This document shows positions 47,991 to 59,895 of a stretch of 64,000 nucleotides of DNA, piece by piece (the first letter of the stretch is position 1; every line of letters starts with the position of its first letter). The stretch is from Incurvaria masculella (taxonomy: Eukaryota > Arthropoda > Insecta > Lepidoptera > Incurvariidae). The notes under the pieces were generated by a model. The model searched no databases. It was not told the origin of the DNA and saw only the letters and a list, made by a program, of their open reading frames with translations. The DNA lies in the NCBI GenBank assembly GCA_946894095.1, contig OX335665.1, positions 6,954,001-7,018,000 of the forward strand, in the 5' to 3' direction. Made by a program: the position numbers and the translations under genes.

Positions 47991-49475
47991 TCTTTCATCG
48001 CAGCCGTAGACCAGAGCGGACGCGTACACGCTGCTGCTCCACACATAATAATAAAAAAAAGGATTTCGCTCTCACGAACTTCATCGCCGTCACCTCGCCG
48101 CTATCACCTTCTCTGCGTCCGCGCGGATACCTGAAACTAAGTACTGAAGTAAGACAAACATATTTTACCACTTGCGCCGTCTCAACTGTAGCCTGCCTGC
48201 AGTGCCGTCTCGCCCGTCCCCGTCTCTCTCCGCACACCCTCGGGGAAAGAGTTTGTCCCAATTCATCTCGCTCGACAGACAAGCGGCCCGCCGCGTCGGA
48301 GTAAGAAATATTTGTAATCAACCGGTTTTTCGTAGAATATTACGATTTACGATTGACTCGTGTACATTACCTGCACTTCCGCTAACTCAACTACATATTC
48401 CCTTTTTCATAATGATGAATGTGATTCATTCTCCAAGTAAGAAATGCTCATCGAACCCGGATTTGACCACAACGGAGGAACAACCTACGAGCCTCAGCCT
48501 AAGAAATGTCAAGCGCAAGCAAAGAGACGAAGATACAGCTGAATTGGCGATGGCTGAACTTAAATCGGACATCATGACACTTCTTCAGACCTGGAAAGCT
48601 GACCAAGATAAGCGGATGGACGATTTATCAAAGGCAATAAAAGTCTCCATTAAGGCGCTAGGACTAGCCAACTACTCGCGCCATACAAATGCACTTTTTA
48701 ACAAATGTAATAATATATAGTGAAACGCTTCAGCAAATCCAAATAGAACTACAGACTGATAATGGATTGTTAATATTTTTTTATTCCATCATTTATTTAA
48801 ATAATAATAAAAATAAAAAAGTTGATTTTTCTCATTAGAAATCTGAAAGTAATTCGATTTCTAGATATAAGCAAAAACAGCATATATGCATAAACAAAAA
48901 ATTCCATTTGCTTTTAGATTTCTACATTTAGTCAAAAAAGTTCGGAAATGGACACCGTTTCCGCAATGTATTTTGTATAGAAAAAGGAAACATACATTAA
49001 CGAAAATAATTCGATTCCTAGACAAGGAATCATATATTGTAAGAATGACACTTATAATCGTCAGACTTAGTTAGTTAACTTGGGGTGCCTCGTCTAACTT
49101 TGCGATTTGGCTAGTACCAGGGCCTTAAAGAAGAATTGAGTGAAGTTCGTTCAGAGCTATCTACACTCAAGGAGGCTGTGAATTTTATGTCTGATAGACA
49201 TGACGACCACGAGAGGCGACTCAAATTATTAGAAGACAAGGCGAAAAGAGTTGACTCACTCGAATCTGAATTATCGGTTTTGAAAGGAACGTTGAAGCAA
49301 AACCACACCGAACAATTAAAACAGCAACAATGGGCCCGCTTCACAACTTTGAGATCAGCGGAGTTCCAGAAGGCCGTGATGAGTCCGGAGTCGAGCTCAT
49401 TCAAAAAATCGCTCGTCACTCCGGCCTCAACCTGCAGGACTGACTGACATCGAATTCGCGAACCGAGAGAAAAAA
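47991..49475 (+). pseudogene. LINE ORF1 (FP-domain type), split by MITE H2 and frameshifted
   Basis: A probable 5' UTR precedes ATG at 48412. The N-part (48412-48653) reads MMNVIHSPSKKCSSNPDLTT then SLSLRNVKRKQRDED, typical of ORF1 proteins of lepidopteran non-LTR elements. After the MITE, 49129-49335 encodes a coiled coil (EELSEVRSELSTLKEAVNFM, SLESELSVLKGTL). A frameshift near 49335 precedes a conserved NFEISGVPEGRDESG block (RNA-binding/FP25-like). The copy breaks off near 49475. Confidence 0.7.
48650..49128 (-). mobile_element. Family H TTAA MITE, copy 2, inside LINE ORF1
   Basis: TTAA at 48650-48653 and 49125-49128, terminal repeats GGCGCTAGGACTAGCCAA / TTGGCTAGTACCAGGGCC. Removing it with one TTAA restores the ORF1 frame exactly, confirming its borders. 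Confidence 0.92.
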
Positions 49476-49636
49476 AAAAGTAATTGTTTTTTTTGTATAG
49501 ATTTATTTGAACTTCGGACCCTTATAACTTGGATAGCCTTGGACTGCATTTAGGCATAAACATGTCAGAACAAATTTTGTTTGTAACATTATTCTTAACA
49601 AAAATAATATAAGATATTTCAGATTCGACAGCCTAA

Positions 49637-49840
49637 TTTTTTTTTATGGAACAGGTAAGTGGACCTGGATGGCTAATACCAACTGACCGTAAGCAATTGT
49701 TATTAATCTATCGTCAGATATTAGCCTAACATACCACATGGGAACTAGGTGCCATGCCAGGACCTCCCTTATATTGCTCGGCTCCATTGAACTGGATGCA
49801 AAACAAGTACAATTTTCACTATCGCTTCGACCATCGTTTA
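49637..49840 (-). mobile_element. SINE C body, head-truncated
   Basis: Poly-T tail then 'ggatggctaataccaac' to 'cgcttcgaccatcgttta'. Confidence 0.65.
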
Positions 49841-50903
49841 TTTTCTTTTTATTTTATATATACATATATTTAAATTATATATTTAAATATAGGTAGGACT
49901 GTTCACACCAATTCAGAGTTAGTCAGTCGGTAAGAGTGACCTCATTTTTAGTATTATGTTATTTCATCACATGGTGAAAGCAATATTTTCCTTTTAGAGG
50001 ACACATTGGTACTTTAACTCTTAAAAAACCTACAAATCCCCCCCATAACATGCATTTGCGCTACACCAGAGTTTGCGGAAACCTTAAAACGAATAAAAAA
50101 ATATATGCATGGCTAACAAAGGGAAGCGATCAAGGTTGAACAGAACTAAATGGAAGGAGAACATGTGCGACTGGCTCACGTGGCGACGCCTTGGCAAACT
50201 GGGAAACTAGCGAAAGGTTGCTACTATTAAAATAATATCCCCTTATTTTTTTTATAAATGATTTCACAACTAAATACTTTGATTTTATTTATAATTATTT
50301 AAAGTTCTCAAAAAATAAAAAAATACCAATATTAATTTGTCGCTACGCTCTACATCTTTAACATCTGAACCTTAACCTAAATGGTCTACGTCGAAAATGA
50401 AGGTAATAATCGCAGCCATTAATAAAAAACCTGATTTTCAGAAATTTTTTCATTGTATTTAAAATCTATCCTAAGTGAGTATAATGCAGGTGTAGTATGC
50501 TTGTTTCCTGGGAACCGTTAAGCAATTGTAGTGAAAAAACACGCAAACAATTCATAATGACGAAATATGATGACAATTTTGATTTATCATTTTAAAATGA
50601 AGGAACTGTTTTCGCAAAAAAAAAATCTATGCCGAGCTCCTAAAAGGGCAATCCCACAGACCCTGGTCTTTGATTCATTCTAGCAATCCAGCAAGCTTCT
50701 GAGTACCAATCTCGTGATTCACGAGAGTGAGAGGAGATGGAGTACCAATTAGTTTTAAATAGGGTTATATGTTAACATTCAACCCAGTGAGGGGCAAACT
50801 AAATGATATATGTAATGCTTCTCAACAACATATGTTCATGATGTTGTTGTAGCACCAGTTATAATATTATTGTTTCTATTATATTATTGTGGTTGTATTT
50901 AAC
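49841..50903. other. Unassigned AT-rich region
   Basis: No gene or shared repeat recognised. Confidence 0.4.
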
Positions 50904-51308
50904 TGAGCAGCTCGTAGCCTAGTGGCGCGGGGACTAGCCTAGCGTACCAGAGGCCTGGGTTCAATTCCGACATGCACCACTGTCTTACTCTTTCCGAGTT
51001 AGATACGTGCATTTCGTCACGAATGCGAGCTGCTACATGGTTCGGGATCCATGTAAAACTGTAGGTCCCCTTCCCATACTAGGTGGTAGGGTTTAAGCCC
51101 GCCCGGTTTGGTTCCATCGCATTGGATGAAAAGATGGTCGAAGAGGCAATGAAAAATTGTCCGTAGTTTTCCATCCAGTTCAATGTAGCCGTGCTCATAA
51201 AGGGAAGGTCCCGGCATGGCACCTAATTTCTTCGGGAATGTGGTGCATTGGGCTAATATCATAACAGTATTTGTGTGGTATTAGCCACCCATGTCAGGTC
51301 GCATAAAA
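50904..51308 (+). mobile_element. SINE C, tRNA-headed copy
   Basis: Complete, with A-box-like TAGCCTAGTGGCGCGG and B-box-like GGTTCAATTCC, body, and terminal GCATAAAAAAAA. Confidence 0.87.
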
Positions 51309-51329
51309 AAAATTGGCTCATGAGGAATG

Positions 51330-51620
51330 GTTTTTTGACTAAATGTAGAAATCTAAAAGCAAATGGAATTTTTTGTTTATGCATATATGCTGTTTTTGCT
51401 TATATCTAGAAATCGAATTACTTTCAGATTTCTAATGAGAAAAATAAACTTTTTTATTTTTATTATTATTTAAATAAATTATGGAATAAAAAAATATTAA
51501 CAATCCATATCCGGTCTGGAGTTCTATTTGGATTTGCTGAAGCGTTTCACTACATATTATAACATTTGTTAAAAAGTGCATTTGTATGGCGCGAGTAGTT
51601 GGCTAGTCCTAGCGCCTTAA
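51330..51620 (+). mobile_element. Family H MITE, copy 3 (left part lost)
   Basis: Interior 'gactaaatgtagaaatctaa' onward is near-identical to H1, with the right terminus CTAGTCCTAGCGCC and TTAA at 51617-51620, shared with family I. Confidence 0.82.
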
Positions 51621-51984
51621 GGTCGGCCCGTAAGCACCTGAAAATTTCGCCTCCCATACAAACGTAGTTTACTAATCATTTGAAAACCGATGTTCCAACT
51701 TACTTGATATTTGGTATCTAATATAAGGCTACAAATATCTGTGTCTGCATGCCTTTGTTTTTTGGTAAATGTATTCTGGGTGAAACCATAGAGAAAACAA
51801 TATTCGAATGAAGATTTTCTTTTTGCTTTCTTTACATTCGGTTTAGATTTTTCAAAAAAACAAAAGCATGCAGACACAGATATTTGTTACCTGATAATAG
51901 ATATTAAATATCAATTTAATTGGAATAGCAAATTATGAGTAAACTACGTTTGTATGGGGAGCATAGCTTACGGGCCGTTCTTAA
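51617..51984 (+). mobile_element. Family I TTAA MITE, copy 1
   Basis: TTAA at 51617-51620 and 51981-51984; termini GGTCGGCCCGTAAGC / GCTTACGGGCCGTTC. The interior is itself strongly inverted-repetitive ('gcctcccatacaaacgtagt' against 'actacgtttgtatgggga'). Confidence 0.85.
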
Positions 51985-52057
51985 GTCCCTTTTTTCGGAT
52001 TATAGGCTTAGATATTATAGGTCCCTTTTTTTGATATCTCTAACCGCTAAAAGCCCT

Positions 52058-52155
52058 GAAATGATCACCCATCCAGTACCAAGCCGCGCTCAGAGGTGCT
52101 TCACCCAGCTTACCGAATCTCAAGGCGGCGCGCAACTGAGCTGCCGAGGCTGACT
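52058..52155 (-). mobile_element. SINE C 5S-type head only
   Basis: The minus strand carries TTGGTACTGGATGGGTGATC and 'gcctcggcagctcagttgcg'. The body is absent. Confidence 0.6.
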
Positions 52156-52534
52156 ATCGAGCAAGAGCAATCGAAAGGGCGACATTGCCTGTCAAAAATA
52201 TTCGTATGCGTTTGACTGATTTTGTTAAAAAAATATTACAGCGCCCTCTAATATAAATCATAGAAACCAATAACCTATCGAGATTCATTTTTAACGTATC
52301 GGTTTGGCTATCCGCCAATAGATGGCAGTTAAAATAATTGTTAAAGCGCCCTCTAGTGAAAAATACCTATACCTCAAAGTATTATGTCGTGTAGTGCTAT
52401 TAATCACTAGATGGCGATAATGAATATTGTGTAATTTATGAAGTGTTCATAGATGGCACCACCTATATTTCCCTCAAAGCCAAAAATGATTGACTGGACT
52501 TCATAGATAGTTACGTTTGTAAAAGGGTGCCAGG
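52156..52534. other. Unassigned sequence
   Basis: Several short 'agcgccctcta' phrases (52230, 52345) but no defined element or gene. Confidence 0.3.
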
Positions 52535-53194
52535 CAGAAACCTTATTCTGCTAATTGATAACTGCGCGCGTTATATTTGTGTTTTCCCAAAACCGCATGT
52601 TTCGCGCGAAATAGTATTCTACTAGCGCAGTTTGCAAAACGCATGCGTTGTGTTTATGTTTTGTTCGCAAACTCGTAACCGTGTGTTTTGCCGAAATCTT
52701 GCGGTTTTGAGAATTATATTTGTCAAATTCGGAGCATCGCATCGCCAAACTTCGAATATCACTTTTCTACATTACGTTGGCATATCGCTGTCTCTTTCTT
52801 TTCGTATGTCATATTTGAGTAAGAAACTAACTGTCAAAATCGTGACAGATTATTTTACCCTGTAGGCGGCGCGCAAGACAAACCACTCCATAGACAATAA
52901 CAAAACGCGTGTGAGAATTAGCTGAATACCGATTTTTGGAAACCGCACTCGAAACTTAGCCCCGGTTGCACGAAGAGACGGCTGAGTTGATCAATGTTCA
53001 AACACGTCACTTTTAGTGAACCGCATGGAGTTCCTTCCATAGTGTCCATAGAAAGTGACCTGTTTGATCATACTTTGACGATGATTTTGATTTTTTGTCC
53101 TTTCGTGCACTCGGCCCTTAGCGTGTTATGTTTGACGGAAACATAACTAATACGGAATGCTTGAAATTGGACAAATAGCAGAATCGGGCTTCAG
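52535..53194. mobile_element. Element N, copy 1, with MITE E inserted
   Basis: Ends CAGAAACCTTATTCTGCT and AGCAGAATCGGGCTTCAG are inverted repeats. Near-identical to copy 2 at 53989-54470 except for E5 (52956-53120) and about ten extra bases beside it. Confidence 0.75.
52956..53120 (+). mobile_element. Family E MITE, copy 5
   Basis: Complete copy inside N1; N2 shows the empty site 'ggaaaccgcgtgttatgttt'. Confidence 0.87.
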
Positions 53195-53469
53195 GACACA
53201 TATAATTACGGAGCTCGCTATGCTCTGGCAGTTTATATTTACATTTAGGAAATGCTGCGACTGGCAACACGGTATTCGCCGGATCTTCTGCTGGTCGAAT
53301 TCTTCGTATACGCGACTTTGAGGAAAAAACAAATTAGCCGTAGTAGTTGCCAAGAAATATTTTTCATAACTATAGGTTTATTGATTTAGTATTAATAATA
53401 GTTGGTCATTTTATAGAATTATATAAATCTTTATATATGTAATATACTGGGTTTTAATATGCGGGGTTT

Positions 53470-53871
53470 TTATGCAACCTGACAACGATGGCTCATACCA
53501 CACAACGACCGTTACGATATTAGCCTAATACACCACATTCCCGAAGGAATTAGGTGACATGCCAGGACCTTCCCTTTATGAGCACGGCTACATTGAACTG
53601 GATGGAAAACACAATGTTTCATTGCCGCTTCAACCATAGTTTTATCCAATGCGGTGGTACCAACCCGACCCCAGTAGGCTTTACCCTACGACCTAGAAGG
53701 GAAGGGGACCTACAGTTTTATGAAGGTTCCGAACCATGGAACACCTCGCAATCGTAACGAAATACACTTATACAACTCACAAAGAGAGTGGTACATGACC
53801 GGGGCGAGGATTTGAACCCAGACCTCTCGGATGAAAGGCAAGTCCTCTAGCCCCTAGACCACGAGCTGTTT
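53470..53871 (-). mobile_element. SINE C with tRNA-Glu-like head
   Basis: The body matches other C copies. The minus-strand head reads GTGGTCTAGGGGCTAGAGG and GGTCTGGGTTCAAATCC, a different tRNA head from the other copies. Confidence 0.75.
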
Positions 53872-53988
53872 AACAAAAACGGACTAATGGATGTTTAACT
53901 AATGGAGGAAATAAATTTCCTCCATTAGACGCATATTCGACTCTTGGATCCGTCGTCAACATTTTTCTCTTTACAAAGCAAAGAAGAA

Positions 53989-54470
53989 CAGAAGCCTTAT
54001 TCTGCTAAATGATAACTGCGCGCGTTATGTTTGTGTTTTCTCAAAACCGCATGTTTCGCGCGAAATGGTATTCTACTAGCGCAGTGTTTGTGTTTTGTTC
54101 GCAAGACGCGCGCTCCATGTTCTCGTGGGCCGTGTGTTTTGCCGAAAACTTGCGGTTTTGAGAATTGTATTTGTCAAATTCGGAGCATCGCATCGCCGAA
54201 CTTCGAATATCACTTTTCTACATTACGTTGGCATATCGCTGTCTCTTTCTTTTCGTATGTCATATTTGAGTGAGAAAATAACTGTCAAAATCGTGACAGG
54301 TTATTTTACCCTGTAGGCGGCGCGCAAGACAAACCACTCAATAGACAATAACAAAACGCGTGTGTGAATTAGCTGAATACCGATTTTTGGAAACCGCGTG
54401 TTATGTTTGACGGAAACATAACTAATACGGAATGGTTTGAAATTGGACAAATAGCAGAATTGGGCTTCAG
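53989..54470. mobile_element. Element N, copy 2
   Basis: Complete 482-bp copy with inverted-repeat ends, 1.45 kb from copy 1 and in the same orientation. Confidence 0.78.
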
Positions 54471-54500
54471 ACAAGATATTACGCCTGGTTTGTAATTTTT

Positions 54501-54757
54501 AGGGTTCCGTACCCAAAGGGTGCCAACGGAACACTATAACTAAGCCTCAGCTGCCCCTCTGTCCGTCCGTCCGTCGGTCGCAGGGCTGCATCTCATGAAC
54601 CGTACTAGGTAGGCAGCTGAAAAGTTTATAGAGTGTGTATTTATTTTGCAGCTAACAACAATTGGCTAAAATTGCACCCAAAAAAAGTGATTTTTCCTGT
54701 TAAATTTTGTACGATGGTACGGAACCCTTCGTTTGCGAGTCCGACTCGCACTTGGCC
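54501..54757 (-). repeat. Family B repeat, copy 8
   Basis: Complete reverse copy from AGGGTTCCGTACCCAAAGGG to GAGTCCGACTCGCACTTGGC. Confidence 0.82.
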
Positions 54758-54903
54758 GTGCGTTCCGTTTCGTTTAGGTTCCGGAAAGCCTTGCTTCAAC
54801 GACCGTGCTCCGGAATATTTCAGTTGAGAGATTCAGTCGATAGAAGAGACGGTGCCAAATTGACCGTGTTTTCCGTCCAGTTCAACGTAGCAGTAGGTGT
54901 ATT

Positions 54904-55112
54904 ACTGGAATTCCGTAATCAGTAATCAGCAATCCTGAGACTAGAAAACCGCTTTTATAGCGGTATTCGCAGCGATTTTCTTTCCGAAAAGATTTTCGAG
55001 CATTGTATTTAATTTTAATCAAGACTTTCCGTCGAATGAATCGCTTTGAAGACCGCAATAAAAGCGGTTTTTTAGACTCAGGATTCCTGATTCCAGATTA
55101 CGGAATTCCAGG
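54904..55112. mobile_element. Element M: palindromic element with about 60-bp arms
   Basis: CTGGAATTCCGTAATC.. and ..GATTACGGAATTCCAG pair; arms extend over 'tcctgaga/tctcagga'-type and 'aaaccgcttttat' segments. Confidence 0.72.
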
Positions 55113-55124
55113 AATAGGCCTGCT

Positions 55125-55378
55125 GGGGGTCCATTCAGATTAAGAGTGAGTTCGAATTCGCAACTAAATATCAACTCACTTTTTAAAATAGTTAATGTTT
55201 CCACACTTCTAGAACATCATTACAGTTAGGTAAACATCTGGTTTGTCCCGTAAATACGTTGGAAGTATAAGTAACGGTTCCGTTATTTAAATAATAATAT
55301 ATTTCCCAGCTATTTTTAGGTTAACTCACTCCCGAACTCGAACTCACTCTTGCTCTGAATGGACCCCCTGTGCTCACA
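55125..55378. mobile_element. Family L MITE, copy 1
   Basis: 254 bp with terminal repeats GGGGGTCCATTCAG.. and ..CTGAATGGACCCCC, continuing into AAGAGTGAGTTCGAATTCG. Inverted relative to copy 2. Confidence 0.85.
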
Positions 55379-55827
55379 AAGGGAAGGGAGGGGGAACGCA
55401 GTATTATAGCTATCATACTACATCTAACATATTAACATCTACGTCACAGAATAATGAATAGTGCTACGCTCTACGTCATGTTCCATAAAAAAATCGACAA
55501 AAATGAAACCGCTCAATATTTCTTTCGGACTCCTAATACATGAAAGTTTTACGACTTCACCGCAGCGCACCTACTAATCAACGATGCGAAATACCTTCTT
55601 GCTCTCAGCAAGCCACTTAGTTTTCATGCAACGTCTTCAACGTAGCGCCTTATGTTATAATACATGTAATTATAAACCATACATACAATGCTAGTTAGGA
55701 TAGAGTCGTTCTTATTAACACCATGTTGTTACAAAGAAGAAGCCGTCAAAGACACCGCGTCGTTTCGCTCGCTAAGCAGCTAACTTCGCATGTTTTTTTC
55801 CCGCGTGTGGCCTTATTAAGACAATAC
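55379..55827. other. Unassigned sequence
   Basis: No gene or repeat recognised. Confidence 0.35.
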
Positions 55828-55990
55828 TTAGCCCCGGTTGCACGAATAGACGGCCGAGTTAATTAATGTTCAAACACGTCACTTTTAGTGATCCGCATGG
55901 AGTTCCTTCCATACTGTCCACACAAAGTGTCGTGTTTGATCATACTTTGACGTTGATTTAGATTTTTTGTCCTTTCGTGCACTCGGCCCT
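55828..55990 (+). mobile_element. Family E MITE, copy 6
   Basis: Complete copy from CTTAGCCCCGGTTGCACGA to GTGCACTCGGCCCTT. Confidence 0.82.
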
Positions 55991-56485
55991 TGCTGTAGTG
56001 TGGTACTATTCTGTGCTGTCATAGAATAAAGGGGAATGTATAGTCCCACATAGCTTATTTAGCGCGTGACTGAGGGCACCACTGTCTTTTAGGGTTACCA
56101 CATGAAAAAAAATACAATAACAAAAAATACTTGCATCGTTATAATGGCAACACTTCCCTGTAGCCGTGAATGGGCGCTTGCTAACGTTTTGAAATGGAAT
56201 TATAGCCGATTTACTTCCTTTTTGGTCTCGAAGAGGAATTATAGCCGATTTACTTCCTTTTCGGTCTCGAAGAACTTTCGCACATTCAAAATAATCTCTC
56301 GAACCCCACTTTTGTAGAACTTAGGCATAATTTAACGCGTTAAAAATTCTGAAAAACATTCGAGAAAGACGGAGTACAGCGTATGGGGAAATCCGATAGC
56401 CAAATGACGTTCAAGATGGCGACCGTTTAGTTCCGATTTTCGCCACGCGCAAAAAGAGCTATGTGACACTATATAGATAGCTAAT

Positions 56486-56800
56486 GTCAGCCTCGGTAGC
56501 CCAGTGGCGCGAGACGCCTTGAGATTCGATAAGCTTGGTGCAGCACCTCTGAGCGCGGTTAGGTTCTGGATGGGTGACCATTTTCAATCGTTGAGGCTGG
56601 CCGTGGTTCGGATTTTATGTACAACTTTCCTAACTTACTAGGTGGTAGGGTTAATCCGGCCCGGGTTGCTACCATAGCATTGAATGAACGATCCATGTTT
56701 TCCATCTAATTCAATGTAGCCGTGCAATAAAGGAAGGTCCTGGCAAGGCACTTAGTTCCCATGAGGTGTGTCGGGCTAATATCATGAAAGCAGGTTGTAT
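56486..56800 (+). mobile_element. SINE C, 5S-headed copy (diverged)
   Basis: The head has TAGCCCAGTGGCGCGAG and GCGCGGTTAGGTTCTGGATG followed by GGTGACC, with the 5S-like phrase at about 56550-56579; the body is shortened. Confidence 0.75.
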
Positions 56801-56879
56801 TGAACCTGCTATGCCCTGGATCTAGAATGCTATGCTTTGGTCTTACGGAGCCCTAGAAGTGAATATTTCCTTGATCCAG

Positions 56880-57090
56880 TATTTACTAGGTGGTAGGGTT
56901 AATCCCGCCCGACTTGGTACAATCGTATTGGATGAAAATATGGTTGAAACGCAATGAAAAATTGTTCCATTTCAATGTTAGCCGTTTTCATAAGTGAAAG
57001 TTTCTGGCATGGCATTGCACCTTATTTATTTGGAAATGCCGTGTGTTGGGCATTAGCCGACCATGTCCAGTTACATAGTAAAAGGCGAAC
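56880..57090 (+). mobile_element. SINE C body fragment
   Basis: 'actaggtggtagggttaatc' to 'ccatgtccagttacatag', diverged and headless. Confidence 0.6.
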
Positions 57091-57534
57091 TCTTTCAAGC
57101 AAGAGACTGATTCCATGTCAGATAGATTTTCAGCAAATGTTCGGTTGTGCTTATAAGTTTTAATGTTTGTAATTTGTAAAGAATACATATTATTTAATAA
57201 CCCCGATATAAAATGTCAATATTTATCGACAGACACGCGATGGTCAAAACATGGTCATTACGATTCCCGGACAGGGCCAACTGTCTCGACCGCATACACC
57301 GGCAAATATGATATTATGAGAGTTATATTCCAACAACTGACCCATATTTTGACTAATTTACCCGATTGTGTGGTCAGAGACCAGATGGGGAGCAATTTCG
57401 GTCAGCGGCGGCTTTGAGACTGTCCTTAGGTCCGAATATGGATACCGGAACTCTTACAATGCTCCGAGAGTCTGTTCGTTTGTAACGCTAGACTAGACTA
57501 GGTGATTCCGACTGTGAAATATCTTTAAGGTGGC
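57091..57534. other. Unassigned sequence
   Basis: No gene or repeat recognised. Confidence 0.35.
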
Positions 57535-58068
57535 CCATCCCGCTCATCTCCCCATACAAAAGGGGAAGATCACGCCCATATTTCTTGTCAGAGATCCAAA
57601 ATTTTGCTCAAAATTGCTTTATTTGATCGAACTAGATGTCTGATGACCGTTGGCATTGTAAAATTGTGTTTGGTTTCTAAGTTATAAGGTCCGAAAGTTC
57701 GCATTTTTCGCGCGTTTTATACAATAGCTTTGGAGGTGGATTACGCAATGATAAGGTAAGAACATCTCAAAAAAATTAGTCATCAGACATAGCTTATTTA
57801 ATCAAGATTTATAATCTATTTGGTTTTTGTTCGATTTTTTACTACAGCGGTCGTGGTTTACTTTTAGCTATAAGTCGTTTTTAAATTAAAATTTTCGTAA
57901 ATCGTACCAAATCATACACTATGCACATTGTCTTTTTTGTGGACATGTTGCATCTTCCTCATCACGGAGCCTGTCTTATTCTTTGAAACAGAGAAGGTCC
58001 CAGAACGCAACAGCACGGTTTTGTACCGTACGCGAATGAGTTAGGCCCGCCGGGTTGGGAGACCTTAA
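57535..58068 (-). mobile_element. Family A TTAA MITE, copy 13
   Basis: Full-length reverse copy, TTAA at 57535-57538 and 58065-58068; one terminus slightly changed (GGGAGACC). Confidence 0.87.
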
Positions 58069-58539
58069 ATGTTCTGTTTGTCTTTATATCGGTTTTGAGT
58101 AAAATCGCTTCGTATAAGATGATAGTTTAGTTTTAGTTTTTTAGTTAGTAGAACTCGATCATGGCTCCCAGAAACTATCATCTTATGATATGTACGTAAA
58201 TGAATCCGCCTCAGAACGTCTAAAATTCACAATAACAATATATGTAGATATTTCAAATTGTTTGTTTTCAGTCATGGCATAGAACCCAGTCACTTCGGGA
58301 ATGCAGAGCGGTGTGTTATTATTATGACAATAGGTGTGATTAGGAGTGAGGTATGTCCAGAATAAAAAAAAGTAATTCGGGACTGAATTTATGAGTTATG
58401 CATTGGATAAGTTCTAAGCGTGACCCGTTAGATATGCTCCATCAACTGTCGTACACATCAACATGCCCCATCAACACACAACATGCCCAACACAAATGTA
58501 TTTAACTCATCATTTGTAAACTACTGTTCCTATTGAATT

Positions 58540-59895
58540 GTTATTTGCATCGAATACCAGGGAAATGGTATCTGGGTCAGTTTGTTGTTTTTTAAATTTC
58601 CAAACCGAATCAAATGAAAGCAAAAAGAAAATGTTCACACATATTTAGTCACATTTAATACATTCACGAAAAAAACAAAAATATGCGGACACAGAAATTT
58701 GATGCCTGCGAAATCTAATAAATATTATAAAGGGGAAAGTTTGTAATAATGGATGGATGGATGGATGGATGGATGGATGTTTGTTACTCTTTCACGTAAA
58801 AACTACTGAATGGATTCTAATGAAACTTTACAATAATATAGCTTATACATCAGAATAACACATAGGCTACAATTTATGTGCCCATGGGCTTTAGAACTTT
58901 CACGGGGCTGCGAAAACGATGCCGGTAGCGCTACTTCACACCAAGGGGAGCGGGGCCGGGGGCGGCGGCGGGGGGAGGGCAGACGTCGTGACTGTTTGGT
59001 GTCCGTTTGGCGAATTTTCAAGGCACTAGCGATTTGTAAAACTTAGTACATGTACATTTAACTACCCGGGAATTAGGATTGGCTAAATATAATTCAGTTC
59101 CGCTTACGCTAAGATGGGGCTGTCATACAAACTGCAATGCTATGCACGGCTCGGCTTTGCGGCGGCAGCGCTTACTTTTACTGAAGTACGGCTTGGTATT
59201 TCCTGCAACTTTAGGACTACTTGGCATCACGCTAAATCGCCGGAGGAGCGACCAACAGAATAAAATCCTTGAGAACCAATTACTCGATTTAGATGTGCAT
59301 TGTATCTACGTCTAGCCTGATTCTACTAAAAACTTATAGATTACATAATATAACGCTTCATTACCAGAAGGGTAAGTAGTGAGTCTTAAAGTCTTATAAC
59401 ATGCGAACCACTTACCTGATTTATATGCGTATTTTATCAATGTATAGCATCTCTGGGAGCAGTCAGGTTCGAGATGGGTTACTGTTTTCGATGTTGAGGC
59501 TGGCTGTGGGTTGGAGTCCACGCAAAACTTACCTACGTTACACGTTACTTACTAGGTAAGCAATGTAGCAGTGAAAGTGCAGAAACGTTCTCGCGGCAAA
59601 TGTTTTTTTTTTAAATAGCCACCAAACGTCCACGAAGCTCTAAATGGGAATTATTGGATGTTTCTCATTAAATCATGCTATTTCGGCTCGAACGATCTTG
59701 ATTAAATTTGGTACATGGATACATTGTCCTGGACCAGTTTGACTTTATTTTGGACCAGTCATGTGGGCTACTTTTTATCCATGAGATAATTTAGCCGACA
59801 CTAACCCGAGCGGAGCCGGGTACCGCAGCTAGTATATAATAAATTGGTACAGTGGTTTTTAAATAATTAGTAAACTATGTTTATATGTGGAGGGT
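58540..59895. mobile_element. Family I fragment split by a Helitron
   Basis: 58590-58713 ('aaccgaatcaaatgaaagca') and 59833-59895 ('aaattggtacagtggttttt') are the two halves of a family I interior. Helitron copy 2 lies between. Confidence 0.6.
58714..59832 (+). mobile_element. Non-autonomous Helitron-like element, copy 2
   Basis: Starts TCTAATAAATATTATAAAGG, ends hairpin plus CTAG (59829-59832), and is inserted between A and T. Almost base-for-base the inverse of 23751-24877, including the captured 5S-SINE piece. Carries (GGAT)n at 58749-58778. Confidence 0.82.
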
